This document shows, one piece after another, positions 1-10,360 of a stretch of DNA of 30,006 nucleotides (position 1 is the first letter of the stretch; each line of letters starts with the position of its first letter). Under the pieces are notes generated by a model that saw nothing but the letters and a program-made list of their open reading frames with translations, was not told the origin of the DNA and ran no database searches. A program made the translations under genes and the position numbers. This DNA is from a virus. The stretch lies in the IMG/VR virus record IMGVR_UViG_3300042891_000941, positions 1 through 30,006 of that record. One strand, 5' to 3'.

Positions 1-1
1 T

Positions 2-3000
2 GGGAATGGCAAATGGGCATCATGGCAACATTCTGATATTTATTCAGGTACTATGATACCAAATCCTTATAAAGATACTAAATCAAATTTTGGTAGAGCG
101 ATTGCGTATAGTAAAAATAATTTAATAATGGCGGTTTCAACCACCAATGGTGAAATTTATGTCTATGATGTCATTAGACGGTTGTCTCAAGTAATTTCTA
201 GACCATTCATATCACATAATGATATTAATAAACTTATCACATTTGGATCTACTATTGCTGTTTCTGATGATGGTCAATGGTTAGTTATTGGTTCACCGAT
301 GGTTGGTCAAGCTGCATCTATTGATAATCAACAAGAACCATCGGTTGACAATCATGTAGTTATGAAGTCATTTGTCAATTCTTCATATTCAAATCAAGGT
401 GTTGTTTCAATATATGGTAAAGATGTACGTGGGAAATATTATATTAAAAATACATTCACAAGCCCAGAACCTTCTGACAATGAATATTTTGGTTCTGCTA
501 TAGAATTTAGCGGTAATACATTATATGTTGGTGCAGCTGGTAATTCTAATAAAGCTGGTAAAGTATATTCTTTGAATTATAATGCAACAGTACATGTGGA
601 AACATCATTTAATGTAATTGGAAATAACGAAACTAGTATTAAAGTTGCAAGTACTGACGGTATTGAATTTGGTATGTATATTGTTGGAACTGGATTTAAT
701 AGTAATCAATATGTGTCGTCTGTTGATATTGATGGATATTCATTGACTATTAGTGCACCACCTGATACACAACCGAGTGGCATTTTGCAATTTGTAACTT
801 ATGGATGGGAACATTCAAATGTTAATTATTCTGTACCAAATACATCTAATTTTGGGTCATCTATTATAGCTACAGAAGATACCACAACAATAGTAATTGC
901 ATCTAACGGTAACGTGTATGTCTATAAAAATAATACGTTGTTTCAGACAATAACAAAACCTTCTCCATCGTTTGGACGAAGCATAGCTGTATCAGACACT
1001 GGTGAATATATTGCCATATCTGATATGTTAGCATTAGATGAATTTGTGCACGAGGGAAGTGTTTACATTTATAAATTACAAGGGAATTCATATGTAGAAT
1101 ATCAAAAAATTCTGAATAGATCTCCGGTGGTAAATGAACAATTCGGGACAAACATAGCTTTTATGAATGATTATGCAACATTGGTAATATATAGTGGTGA
1201 TACTGATAATCCATATGGCAGAGTTGAAATTTATGATCGATATGCATCAGAGTGGATTTATGCGGAACGTCTTTCACCTCTAACCTTCCAAGCTGGAAAA
1301 TTTATTTCAGGTAATTCATATACTATCATATCAGTTGGTTCTACAGATTTTACTACAATTGGCGCATATAGTAATTTAGTTGGTGAATCATTTGTTGCAA
1401 CTGGATCTGGCTCGGGTTCCGGCGTGGCATCATTGTATTTGGGAAATACATCCATTAAACAAGCTGGGTCATTTGATAAAGGAAATACTTATACTATTGT
1501 TTCAATTGGTAATACTGATTTTACGGCAATCGGGGCAGCAAGTAATACGGTGGGTACTGTTTTTATTGCATCTGATATTGGGTCTGGAACAGGTACTGCT
1601 TCTTTTAATCTAGGATTTGCAGTTTCAACAAATAGAATTGCAATAGGAGAACCTGTTGATGCTGATAAAAAAACGAATACTCAGTTTATCGAATCTGGAT
1701 TAGTATTTGAATATAAAAAACCAACCGACAGTTATAGTTGGATTAAAAAATATTCTGAATTAGACAAACCTGATATTTCAAAAATTAAAAAAGCATTTTT
1801 ATACAATAAAGTCACTAATAAATTTGTAAAATATGTGGATATTATTGACCCAATACAAGGGAAGATTCCTGGACCAGCAGCACAAGAATTAACATACAGA
1901 ACATTCACTGATCCAGCGGTGTATTCAGTGGTTGAATCATCGTTGTTGAGTTCAGTTGACTATGATGCAGAATCAGCATGGACTACTGCACAAACTGGTC
2001 AATTGTGGTGGGATTTGAGAACTACTAAATTTGTTGAATGCTATGACGATGAAATCATGTATAGAGCAAATAACTGGAATACGTTGGCACATGGTGCATC
2101 TATTGACATTTATGAATGGGTTGAATCAGATGTGTTGCCATCTGTGTGGGATATTCAGGCAGATACAGCAACTGGCTTGGCACTTGGTATTAGTGGCACA
2201 TCTCTATATGGAAACACTGTATACAGTATTAGACAAACTTATGACAATATAAGCAAAACCACAAAAAATACCTATTATTTCTGGGTTAAAAATAAAACAA
2301 CTGTTCCAAATAATTCTTCAAGAACTATTTCAAGTGCAAGTATTGCTGGATTGATTACTAATCCTAGTGCATATGGATATCAACACATTTCGATTACTGG
2401 TGGTAATTCATTTATGATATCCAATATGGCAAGATTATTGAATAAGGATGATATAGTCTTGTCCATTCAGTATTGGTTAGTTGACAATAAGAATTTCAAT
2501 ACTCATTCTCAATGGCGACTGATAAGCAATGATATTACCACCATTATTCCAGACCGTATTCAAACAAAATGGATTGATAGTTTATGTGGTAGTGATTTGA
2601 AGGGTAGATTAGTACCAGATACAAGTTTGCCACCTAAATTATTATATGGTGTTGAAAACAGACCACGACAAAGTATGTTCGTGAATCGATTTGAAGCATT
2701 AAAACAAATCATTGAGCATGTTAATTTAGTATTGGAAAAAAATCAAATATCAACTACCAAAGATTTAACAATGCTACAATCATTTGATGCCGCAGCAAAC
2801 GTTTCTGCAAATTTATACGATATTGAAGTTGATACAGAATTAGATTTGACATTTGTAAATTCTAGTATATTTAAAAAACCTGCATTATCCCCATATATCA
2901 TAGATGGCAAAATTATTGGAGTCGAAATTATAAATTCTGGGGTTGGGTATCAAAATTCGCCAATGGTCGAAGTAATTGGATCAGGCGTTGGTGCAATTAT

Positions 3001-6000
3001 ATCCACCAATTTAAATAGCAAAGGTCAAATCATATCATGTAATATTGTTAATGGCGGATATGGATATACCGATGAAACCAGTTTAATTGTTAGAAATTAT
3101 GCCGTACTTGTTAATAGTGATGCCGAATCTAATGGATCATGGTGCTTATATTCCTATGATCCAGATAAAGATTTGTTAACTAGAAGCTTGGTTAAATCAT
3201 ACGATACTACCAAATATTGGTATTATGTCGATTGGTACCTTTCTGGGTATAGCAAATTTACGGTGATTAATTACATTGTCAATTTAATTGATGATATTCA
3301 GCAAATAGGTGTGCAAGCAGGCGATATTGTAAAAATAAAAACAAATAGTTCTGGTGAATGGACAATAATTAGAATTGATTCAGTTGTTAACTACATACAG
3401 TATACCACAGTTGGAATTCAAAATGGTACTATTCAATTAAGTTCAGGATTATATGAATCAGCACAATATGATTCATCATTCTATGCAAGTGCTGGGTATG
3501 ACAACTACCCAACTACTGAATTAAGAATAATTTTAGAATCATTAAAAAATGATATTTTTGTGGATGATTTATACAGCGAATATTTAAATTTATTTTTTTC
3601 AAGTGTTAGATATGCATTGAGTGAACAAAATTATTTAGATTGGATTTTTAAAACTAGTTTTATAAAAGCTAAACATACGGCAAGTCCGTTGCACCAACCA
3701 GTTACATACAGAAATGATAACTTATCAGATTTTGAAAAATATGTATCAGAAGTTAAGCCATATAGAACTCAAGTTCGTGAATATATAAGTACATACAATG
3801 GATTAGACAACAGTAATACCATGGTTTCTGATTTCGATTTGCCATCCGTGATAACAGATGGCGTTAATACACCAATTAATATTACCATTGTTGATGGTGA
3901 AATTCGATCAGATAATGCTGTTGTCAATCAATATCCATGGAAGTCGTGGCTAGATAATGTTGGTTTTCAAATTGTTGATATTCTAATTTCGATACCTGGT
4001 AATAATTATGATGAAGCACCAACAGTACTCATTGAGAGTGATTCTGGATCTGGTGCTACTGCGATTGCAACAGTTGAAGGTGGAAGAGTTACAAATATAA
4101 CTATTACTAATCCTGGATCTGGCTATATTACTACTCCACGAGTAGTAATTCAGCAATCTCCTACTGGGGCATCTGCGGTTGCCACTGCTATTCTTGGTAA
4201 CAGTGTAGTACGAACAAGCAAAATCAAGATGAAATTTGATAGAATTAATTATGATTATGTGCTTAATACATTAGAAGAATCTGAAACCTTTATAGGAAAT
4301 GGGCTTCAAACAACGTTCCCACTAAAATGGTCACCAGATATTAGAAATGGATATACTGTAATCAAAATTGACGGAATAGTTATATTCAGTCATCAATTCA
4401 CAATTTCTAAAGTCGAAACTCCAGTTGAGTATGAATATTATACTCAACATACCGGCGAGATTGTATTTAATGAAGCACCATTGCTTAATTCTATAATCGA
4501 AGTTATGTATACTAAAGATAGTGAAATATTAACAGAAACCGATAGAATTCAATTCTACTATAATACAAAAGTTGGTGAATTAGGTAAGGAATTGCCACAA
4601 CTATTGACTGGGATCGATTATGCTGGTGTAATAGTTGATGGTATTTCATTTGATATTAATAAAGGTTGGAATAGTCTTGCCTATAACTCTGGTAGATGGA
4701 ATAGTTATGATCCAAATTTTACAGATTATACTAAAACAATTTCAGTTGATGATATCACTAATAATACTGATCATGAAATACTGCTCCCATATATTCCAAC
4801 AATTGGTGAATTGCTGACCATTTATAAAAACGAAATACGATTGGATGATTTATTATTTTCAACACCTGATCAAATCAATGTTGATGCAATCATGCAAACG
4901 CCACAGGTTATGGCAGAATCAACTGATTCTGTAGTTATTAATCAAGATGGCTCAGTGACTATTGTATTGCCATCATCATTATCTGTAGTAGTAAATGATG
5001 TATTTGTTGTACGGAAATTCGATAGTGATGGATCAGTATCGCCTGATTATGAAGATATTGATACCGTATTACTTGGTGGCAATCTGCCGTATACAACGGC
5101 GACTGGATACGCACCATCTGATATAATTGTTGATGGAGATGGTTTTGTAACACCAACTACCAGTCCAGCACCAGAGGAATTAATTGCTGGACAATTAATT
5201 GATACATTATCAATTAAAGTAACACAGCCTGGCATTGGTTATCGTCAATTCAAAGACATGTTGAATAAAACTCGTTATACAGTATTAAATGCTGATAAAA
5301 AAACCACTTTAGCTGCACCATTGCGTTGGTATGATACCGAGATTTATGTAAATGATCCGTCTGTCTTGGACGAACCAAGTCCAGCAAATAATCAACCAGG
5401 AGTGATTGAAATTGGGAGTGAGCGTATTGAATATTTTGTTATTAATAATAATGCACTATCCCAGTTAAGACGAGCTACACTAGGAACTGGAGCAAGAACT
5501 GAATATGTGATTGGAACAGATGTTCAAAATATAGGATATAGTCAAGAAATTATATATTCTGATAATACAATTACAAAAACAATTATTGTTTCTGACGATT
5601 CAAATTTAATTGATTTAGATTTCATTCCACGAAAGTCGTTATTTGACCGTGATATATGGGCAAATGATCCATTCAGACCAAGCACATTTGAAACATCTAT
5701 TCCACCGGAATATGGACAGACCAATGATATTGAATTATTTGTCGGTGGATATACTCATACGCAATGGGAAAGCGATACAATTTATTATACTGATCAAATC
5801 ATTACTCATAATGGATTTTTATATAGAATTAATGCAAAACATTTATCTGGTGAAGGATTTGAAGAACAGGTATCATTATTAGATTTGAATGATGATGTTA
5901 TTGAGGAGAACGTGCCGTATAATACTGTTTATTCCATTTTTGATATATCTTCTAATACTGCATGGATGGTAAATACGATATATGATGTAAATCAAATAGT

Positions 6001-6352
6001 TTACCATAATAGCCAGCTTTATAGAATAAAATCAAGACATCGTTCTGGGTCTACATTTGAAAGTGACGTTACTACATTGGCATTGGATGAAACCGTTATT
6101 AGTGAAGGTGTAAAAGCATCGGCAGTTCGTGAGATTTGTGGAAATCAATCTAGATTGAAAAAATCACCATATATTATGCATGATCAAAATGTGTCATTAT
6201 ATAGCCCAACCGGTGATGTGTACTTTGATGCAGATTTTTCAGTAGATGGGGTTAATAAACAAGTTAGATTAACCCATAAACTACCAGTTGGTACAATTAT
6301 TACCATTGTGAAACAAACTGGGGTTGAATGGAATAATCAATATACGATTTAA
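2..6352 (+). CDS. Giant virion structural protein (tail/baseplate type), 5' end cut by window
   Basis: The first ATG is at 53, but the frame is open back to base 2 and reads sensibly (GNGKWASWQHSDIYSGT), so the gene probably begins outside the window. At least 2116 codons are visible. Numbering from the ATG at 53, residues 1-420 carry repeated FG(S/R)-I(A)-VS-G motifs like FG-GAP/beta-propeller blades. Two tandem copies of a YTI-S-G-TDFT-IGA module follow (nt about 1297-1602). Further on are two G-GY---P-V-I modules (nt about 2900-3090 and 3960-4170), a QTTFPL module (about nt 4305) and an IGSERIEYF module (about nt 5415). Near the C-terminus are two W----IY---QI--HN--LYRI repeats (nt about 5764 and 5960) resembling carbohydrate-binding module 5/12. 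Such modules are common in tail proteins of T4-like environmental phages. The inferred role is a tail or baseplate component that may contact the host surface; the exact identity is not known. Confidence 0.75.
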   Translation, partial: GNGKWASWQHSDIYSGTMIPNPYKDTKSNFGRAIAYSKNNLIMAVSTTNGEIYVYDVIRRLSQVISRPFISHNDINKLITFGSTIAVSDDGQWLVIGSPMVGQAASIDNQQEPSVDNHVVMKSFVNSSYSNQGVVSIYGKDVRGKYYIKNTFTSPEPSDNEYFGSAIEFSGNTLYVGAAGNSNKAGKVYSLNYNATVHVETSFNVIGNNETSIKVASTDGIEFGMYIVGTGFNSNQYVSSVDIDGYSLTISAPPDTQPSGILQFVTYGWEHSNVNYSVPNTSNFGSSIIATEDTTTIVIASNGNVYVYKNNTLFQTITKPSPSFGRSIAVSDTGEYIAISDMLALDEFVHEGSVYIYKLQGNSYVEYQKILNRSPVVNEQFGTNIAFMNDYATLVIYSGDTDNPYGRVEIYDRYASEWIYAERLSPLTFQAGKFISGNSYTIISVGSTDFTTIGAYSNLVGESFVATGSGSGSGVASLYLGNTSIKQAGSFDKGNTYTIVSIGNTDFTAIGAASNTVGTVFIASDIGSGTGTASFNLGFAVSTNRIAIGEPVDADKKTNTQFIESGLVFEYKKPTDSYSWIKKYSELDKPDISKIKKAFLYNKVTNKFVKYVDIIDPIQGKIPGPAAQELTYRTFTDPAVYSVVESSLLSSVDYDAESAWTTAQTGQLWWDLRTTKFVECYDDEIMYRANNWNTLAHGASIDIYEWVESDVLPSVWDIQADTATGLALGISGTSLYGNTVYSIRQTYDNISKTTKNTYYFWVKNKTTVPNNSSRTISSASIAGLITNPSAYGYQHISITGGNSFMISNMARLLNKDDIVLSIQYWLVDNKNFNTHSQWRLISNDITTIIPDRIQTKWIDSLCGSDLKGRLVPDTSLPPKLLYGVENRPRQSMFVNRFEALKQIIEHVNLVLEKNQISTTKDLTMLQSFDAAANVSANLYDIEVDTELDLTFVNSSIFKKPALSPYIIDGKIIGVEIINSGVGYQNSPMVEVIGSGVGAIISTNLNSKGQIISCNIVNGGYGYTDETSLIVRNYAVLVNSDAESNGSWCLYSYDPDKDLLTRSLVKSYDTTKYWYYVDWYLSGYSKFTVINYIVNLIDDIQQIGVQAGDIVKIKTNSSGEWTIIRIDSVVNYIQYTTVGIQNGTIQLSSGLYESAQYDSSFYASAGYDNYPTTELRIILESLKNDIFVDDLYSEYLNLFFSSVRYALSEQNYLDWIFKTSFIKAKHTASPLHQPVTYRNDNLSDFEKYVSEVKPYRTQVREYISTYNGLDNSNTMVSDFDLPSVITDGVNTPINITIVDGEIRSDNAVVNQYPWKSWLDNVGFQIVDILISIPGNNYDEAPTVLIESDSGSGATAIATVEGGRVTNITITNPGSGYITTPRVVIQQSPTGASAVATAILGNSVVRTSKIKMKFDRINYDYVLNTLEESETFIGNGLQTTFPLKWSPDIRNGYTVIKIDGIVIFSHQFTISKVETPVEYEYYTQHTGEIVFNEAPLLNSIIEVMYTKDSEILTETDRIQFYYNTKVGELGKELPQLLTGIDYAGVIVDGISFDINKGWNSLAYNSGRWNSYDPNFTDYTKTISVDDITNNTDHEILLPYIPTIGELLTIYKNEIRLDDLLFSTPDQINVDAIMQTPQVMAESTDSVVINQDGSVTIVLPSSLSVVVNDVFVVRKFDSDGSVSPDYEDIDTVLLGGNLPYTTATGYAPSDIIVDGDGFVTPTTSPAPEELIAGQLIDTLSIKVTQPGIGYRQFKDMLNKTRYTVLNADKKTTLAAPLRWYDTEIYVNDPSVLDEPSPANNQPGVIEIGSERIEYFVINNNALSQLRRATLGTGARTEYVIGTDVQNIGYSQEIIYSDNTITKTIIVSDDSNLIDLDFIPRKSLFDRDIWANDPFRPSTFETSIPPEYGQTNDIELFVGGYTHTQWESDTIYYTDQIITHNGFLYRINAKHLSGEGFEEQVSLLDLNDDVIEENVPYNTVYSIFDISSNTAWMVNTIYDVNQIVYHNSQLYRIKSRHRSGSTFESDVTTLALDETVISEGVKASAVREICGNQSRLKKSPYIMHDQNVSLYSPTGDVYFDADFSVDGVNKQVRLTHKLPVGTIITIVKQTGVEWNNQYTI
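1297..1602 (+). repeat. Tandem pair of a phage virion module within the giant protein
   Basis: Two adjacent copies of a roughly 45-residue module (about nt 1297-1441 and 1465-1602) share AG-F--GN-YTI-S-G-TDFT-IGA-SN-VG--F-A---GSG-G-AS. DNA identity is partial, so the duplication is not recent. The same module type recurs in unrelated tailed-phage structural proteins, so it is probably a small exchangeable surface or linker domain. Confidence 0.7.
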
Positions 6353-6378
6353 TCAACTACAGTAATATTAATCATAAA

Positions 6379-6407
6379 AATACCCAATGATAATATCATT
6401 GGGTATT
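6379..6407 (+). terminator. Hairpin after the giant structural gene
   Basis: A perfect 12-bp stem (AATACCCAATGA / TCATTGGGTATT) with a 5-nt loop starts 27 nt after the stop codon at 6352. The + strand lacks a clear T-run after the stem; the - strand has one (ATTTTT). It may act as a bidirectional or processing hairpin. It separates the giant gene from a late promoter immediately downstream. Confidence 0.6.
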
Positions 6408-6429
6408 AAATTAGTAGTTAATGATTATT

Positions 6430-6437
6430 GATAAATA
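6430..6437 (+). promoter_or_regulatory. T4-type late promoter box (GATAAATA)
   Basis: GATAAATA differs at the first base from the T4 late consensus TATAAATA, which is read by RNA polymerase with gp55/gp33/gp45. It lies 20 nt before the ATG at 6458, leaving a short leader containing the GAGAG ribosome-binding site. The same 8-mer precedes two other genes in this window (18703-18710 and 28830-28837, - strand) at similar distances. Confidence 0.65.
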
Positions 6438-6457
6438 CATTAATATGAGAGATTACT

Positions 6458-7054
6458 ATGCAAAGTAAAGAAAGAACTGGAATTCAACTTGAAGGACATA
6501 TAAAAATTTGGGATCCTACTACAACTGAAGTGTTTGTAGATAAACGTAATGCAATTCATTATGAAAATTTTAGTATTGCACTAGCAAATTCAGTTGCGAA
6601 TAAAAATAAAGATTTTGTATATCAAATGGCATTTGGTAATGGTGGAACTTTTGTTGATCCAACCGGTATTATTACATATTTAACTCCAAACAGTTTTGGT
6701 TCAAATGCTAGTTTATATAATGAAACATATACCAAGGTAGTTGATGATACATCTGAAAACAATTTAGATAGATCTAGAAATTATATTGAAGTATTACATA
6801 CAACTGGTAATAATTATTCTGATATACTTGTTACTTGTTTGCTGGATTATAGTGAACCGTATGGTCAAAGTGGTACGGACACACCAAATGGCGAACAAGC
6901 GTATATTTTTGATGAGTTGGGTCTTCAAAGTTATGATCCACACGGTAATCCATTGTTATTGACTCATGTTATATTTCATCCAGTTCAAAAATCATTAAAT
7001 CGTTTAGTTCAAGTTGATTATACTGTAAGAATACAGAGCTTATCTGGAGTTTAA
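6458..7054 (+). CDS. Conserved T4-like virion structural protein, 198 aa
   Basis: The protein opens with a QLEGHIKIWDPTT beta-rich segment. It carries NAIHYENFSIALA (residues about 31-43), an MAFGNGG motif (about 58-64), a LDYSEPYGQ segment and a C-terminal LLTHVIFHPVQKSLNRL motif followed by VDYTVRIQSL. I recognise this pattern from tail/virion proteins conserved across T4-like cyanophages and their relatives, where it sits among baseplate and fibre genes; that is memory, not a search. It has its own late promoter box at 6430 and a GAGAG Shine-Dalgarno, and the next gene starts 2 nt after its stop. The precise virion location is unknown. Confidence 0.7.
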   Translation: MQSKERTGIQLEGHIKIWDPTTTEVFVDKRNAIHYENFSIALANSVANKNKDFVYQMAFGNGGTFVDPTGIITYLTPNSFGSNASLYNETYTKVVDDTSENNLDRSRNYIEVLHTTGNNYSDILVTCLLDYSEPYGQSGTDTPNGEQAYIFDELGLQSYDPHGNPLLLTHVIFHPVQKSLNRLVQVDYTVRIQSLSGV

Positions 7055-7056
7055 TC

Positions 7057-9069
7057 ATGGGATATCAAATTAGATTTACGGAAAACAACAATTCGAATAA
7101 AAGAGCAATTACTGTTGATGATAAAACAATCAATACTGAAACAAGTTTGAATTTAGTTGGTAATAATTATCCGAATTATGCATCGTATATCGGTAGTGAT
7201 TTATTGCATATTTTAGAAAATTTTGCAAATCCAACCTCCCCTCCTAATCCAGTACAGGGACAATTGTGGTATGACAATGTAAACAATCAATTGATGGTAA
7301 ATAGTGACGCAACAGAAACTAATTGGATTTCGGCTGGCTCAGTTATTAAGTCAGCATCACAACCATCCACCGCACGAAGTGGTGATTTATGGGTGGATAA
7401 TATTAGACAGCAATTGTTTTTGTATACTGGAACTGCTTGGTTATTAGTTGGTCCACAGTATAGTCAAGATACGTTGACTGGGCAAGTCATTGAAACCATT
7501 TATGATAATACTGATAATTTGCGTGGTATTATTTCTGTTTACTCAGAAAATAATAGAGTTGCTATTATAAGTTCTGAAACATTTACTCCAAAATTGGCTA
7601 TCCCGGGATTTTCTACAGTACATGCTGGATTTACCTTGATTAATACGGACTCAGACAATACTGCATTAACTGGACAAACTTTATCGACACATAGATATTA
7701 TGGAACATCAACTAATAGTGAACGTTTGGGTGGTGATTTAGCTTCTAGTTATGTGTTGGCTACATCAAATTTAGTATCTTTTATTGGGGCAGTAAAAGCT
7801 TCACAAATTTCGGTTGGTAGTGATAGAAATTTATCAATTAGTGATGATCCATCATCACCTGATACCACCTATTTGATATCTACTAATACTAGCACTTCTA
7901 AAAAAATAGAAGTGAAAATGAATTCTAATACTATTTTATCTCTCTCCCCGAATGGCAGAGTTGGAATAGGAACAAAAACTCCATCTACCGAATTAGATGT
8001 GAATGGAACAACAACATCTAATAAATTGATAGTAGATGGTACAAATGATGTTGTATATACTGGTGCACAAACGGCAAGTACACAATTAAGTGGGGGGTTG
8101 TATCTAGCTAAAAGTTTATTATTAGGTGGAAATATTACTGTAAATTCTGGCACTATTACATTGGCTAATAGTTCTACTAATGTGGTAATTACACCTAAAT
8201 TAACAAATGTATATGATATAGGATCATCAGATGCTCGCTTTAGGAATATTTATTCACAATTTTATTATGGAAATCTTGAAGGTAATGTAATAGGAAATTT
8301 AGCCGGTAACGTATCTGGTGATGTGTCTGGTAATGCAGGATCATTAAGAACATCTGCCACCTTCAATTTGATAGGTGATTTAACTAGTAATAGTATAGTA
8401 TATAATGGTACTCAAACTTCAATGGTATTTACCTCTATATTGAGTGATACATCAATTGCATCGAAACCAGAATTGGCTGCTATTCCTAATTCTAATATAA
8501 TACCAACTGCAAATACAGATAAAATTCTAGTATATAGATCGCAGGGTGAAGAATCAGCAACATTCACAGGTTATATCTCTGGAACTACATTACATGTAGT
8601 ATCAGTTACGTCTGGTGAAATAACAGTTGGTGCAACAATAAGTGGAACTGGTGTATTAACAGCGACAAAAATACTCAGTGGTTCTGGATCAGTATGGATT
8701 GTCAATAATTTACAATTAACTGGTTCACTTCAAAGTCCAATATCAATCACTGCTAGATCAAAAATATTTAAAACAACAAAAGATACCTTATTGTCAGATG
8801 TTCCAACTGTGAAACCTGGATCAATTATATTGCATTCATTACATCCAGTCGGTGATGTAAAATATCCTAATGGAATACCAGAGGGGTATTTATTATGTGA
8901 TGGAACTGAATATTATCAATCACATTATCCAGATTTATTTGAAGCATTGGGTGCGGCATCTGCTGCTGGTGTTACAATTGATAAATTTGTTGTACCAAAT
9001 ATTGAGGCACCGCAATCATTTGGCAATATGATTGTATTAGCATACATTATTTACACAGGAAAAATATAA
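7057..9069 (+). CDS. Tail fibre-like protein with C-terminal tail-collar domain, 670 aa
   Basis: The N-terminal ~130 residues (LLHILENFANP, GQLWYDN, SGDLWVDN, LFLYTGTAW) match the start of the next gene, so the two are tandem paralogues. The middle has fibre-type motifs: VGIGTKTPSTELDVNG (about residue 305), a VYDIGSSDARFRNIY block (about 387) and a run of G-V-GN-AGNVSGDVSGNAGS repeats typical of trimeric fibre shafts. The C-terminus (LLCDGTEYYQSHYPDLFEAL ... FVVPNI) is a phage tail-collar domain (Pfam Phage_Collar type). The start follows a GGAG Shine-Dalgarno located inside the end of the previous gene. Likely role: a distal fibre or short tail-fibre component in host attachment. Confidence 0.75.
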   Translation: MGYQIRFTENNNSNKRAITVDDKTINTETSLNLVGNNYPNYASYIGSDLLHILENFANPTSPPNPVQGQLWYDNVNNQLMVNSDATETNWISAGSVIKSASQPSTARSGDLWVDNIRQQLFLYTGTAWLLVGPQYSQDTLTGQVIETIYDNTDNLRGIISVYSENNRVAIISSETFTPKLAIPGFSTVHAGFTLINTDSDNTALTGQTLSTHRYYGTSTNSERLGGDLASSYVLATSNLVSFIGAVKASQISVGSDRNLSISDDPSSPDTTYLISTNTSTSKKIEVKMNSNTILSLSPNGRVGIGTKTPSTELDVNGTTTSNKLIVDGTNDVVYTGAQTASTQLSGGLYLAKSLLLGGNITVNSGTITLANSSTNVVITPKLTNVYDIGSSDARFRNIYSQFYYGNLEGNVIGNLAGNVSGDVSGNAGSLRTSATFNLIGDLTSNSIVYNGTQTSMVFTSILSDTSIASKPELAAIPNSNIIPTANTDKILVYRSQGEESATFTGYISGTTLHVVSVTSGEITVGATISGTGVLTATKILSGSGSVWIVNNLQLTGSLQSPISITARSKIFKTTKDTLLSDVPTVKPGSIILHSLHPVGDVKYPNGIPEGYLLCDGTEYYQSHYPDLFEALGAASAAGVTIDKFVVPNIEAPQSFGNMIVLAYIIYTGKI

Positions 9070-10347
9070 ATGTCATATATTATAAGAACATATAATGGGA
9101 CACAATTAGCAATTGTTGCAGATGGAACGGTTGATATTACTACTGATTTGTCATTAGTTGGCAGAAATTATTCTGGGTATGGTATTCCACAAAATGAAAA
9201 TTTTTTATATTTGTTAGAAAATTTTGCGAATATAACACCGCCATCTAAACCACTTGCTGGTCAATTATGGTTTGACAAAGATTCAAATAAATTGAAATTT
9301 TATGATATCAATTCTGAATGGCGAACTGCAAACGGTGCCGATATTTCTTCAACTAGACCAAACTATTTAACGCCTGGTGATTTTTGGTTTGATGGAACAG
9401 AAAATGTATTATATGTATATTCATTAACAGGTAGTACTAATAAAACTCCAGGATACATTAGAATTGGACCACTTGAATCATCTACCTCTGGTGATACATC
9501 TAAATTTGGATTGGTGAGCGTAAAAGATACCGACGGTGGTGATCACAATATTTTTGAAGCAATTTTAGAAGGTACTACAATTTTTACAGTGAGTAAGGAT
9601 GCTGAATTTACCTTAAGCTCAACCACTCCAATTGCTGGGTTTGAAACAATTAATACTGGTATTACCATGATTAGTGATAACAAATCTAAAGTTTGGGGTA
9701 CTTCACTAACATCAGAAAACATGGCAGTGTTGGTTGATGAAACTTATATTAATTATCCACCAGCATTGAGTAAGGTGGCGGATACCGTTGCATTGCGCGA
9801 TAGTACAGGCACCATTTTTGCAAATATTAATGGAATTTCGACGAAGGCTGATACTGTAAAAGTTGGTTCGGATTATTTTAGTGCAACGACGAGCATGTTA
9901 TCAAGTGGTAATAAAACATCGATTGTTGCCAGAGATACTAATGGTGATTTTACGGCTAACTTAATAACTGCTACTGCAACTCAAGCTAGATATGCTGACT
10001 TGGCGGAAAAATATTTGTCGGATTCCGAATATGATGTGGGTACTGTTATGATGGTTGGTGGTGACAAAGAAGTAACTGCTAGTAAATTGGGTAGTAGAGC
10101 AATTGGTGTTATTTCTGAAAATCCGGCATATATGATGAATTCAGAATTAGTAGATGGAGTGTATATTGCATTGAAAGGCCGAGTGCCAGTAAAGGTAATA
10201 GGCCCTGTTGCTAAAGGAAGTCGGTTAATTGCTGGAGACGATGGGACTGCACGGGTTCCTGGAATATCATTTGATAATGTATTTGCAATTGCATTAGAGA
10301 CGAGTACCGATGATGGTATTAAAATAATTGAAGCGATAATTTTATAA
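9070..10347 (+). CDS. Tail fibre-like protein, paralogue of the preceding gene, 425 aa
   Basis: The gene begins immediately after the previous stop (TAAATG). The first ~120 residues repeat the preceding protein's layout: LSLVGRNYSGYG, FLYLLENFANI, AGQLWFDKDSN, PGDFWFDGTENVLYVY. The C-terminus differs: instead of a collar it has an ARYADLAEKYLSDSEYDVGT segment (about residues 310-330), then IGVISENPAY, ALKGRVPVKV and GSRLIAGDDG. This end-domain is widespread at the tips of phage fibres and resembles peptidase G2/intramolecular-chaperone-like tips. The shared head suggests both attach to the same virion partner while presenting different tips; this is inference. Confidence 0.7.
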   Translation: MSYIIRTYNGTQLAIVADGTVDITTDLSLVGRNYSGYGIPQNENFLYLLENFANITPPSKPLAGQLWFDKDSNKLKFYDINSEWRTANGADISSTRPNYLTPGDFWFDGTENVLYVYSLTGSTNKTPGYIRIGPLESSTSGDTSKFGLVSVKDTDGGDHNIFEAILEGTTIFTVSKDAEFTLSSTTPIAGFETINTGITMISDNKSKVWGTSLTSENMAVLVDETYINYPPALSKVADTVALRDSTGTIFANINGISTKADTVKVGSDYFSATTSMLSSGNKTSIVARDTNGDFTANLITATATQARYADLAEKYLSDSEYDVGTVMMVGGDKEVTASKLGSRAIGVISENPAYMMNSELVDGVYIALKGRVPVKVIGPVAKGSRLIAGDDGTARVPGISFDNVFAIALETSTDDGIKIIEAIIL

Positions 10348-10360
10348 GGAATAATGACAT

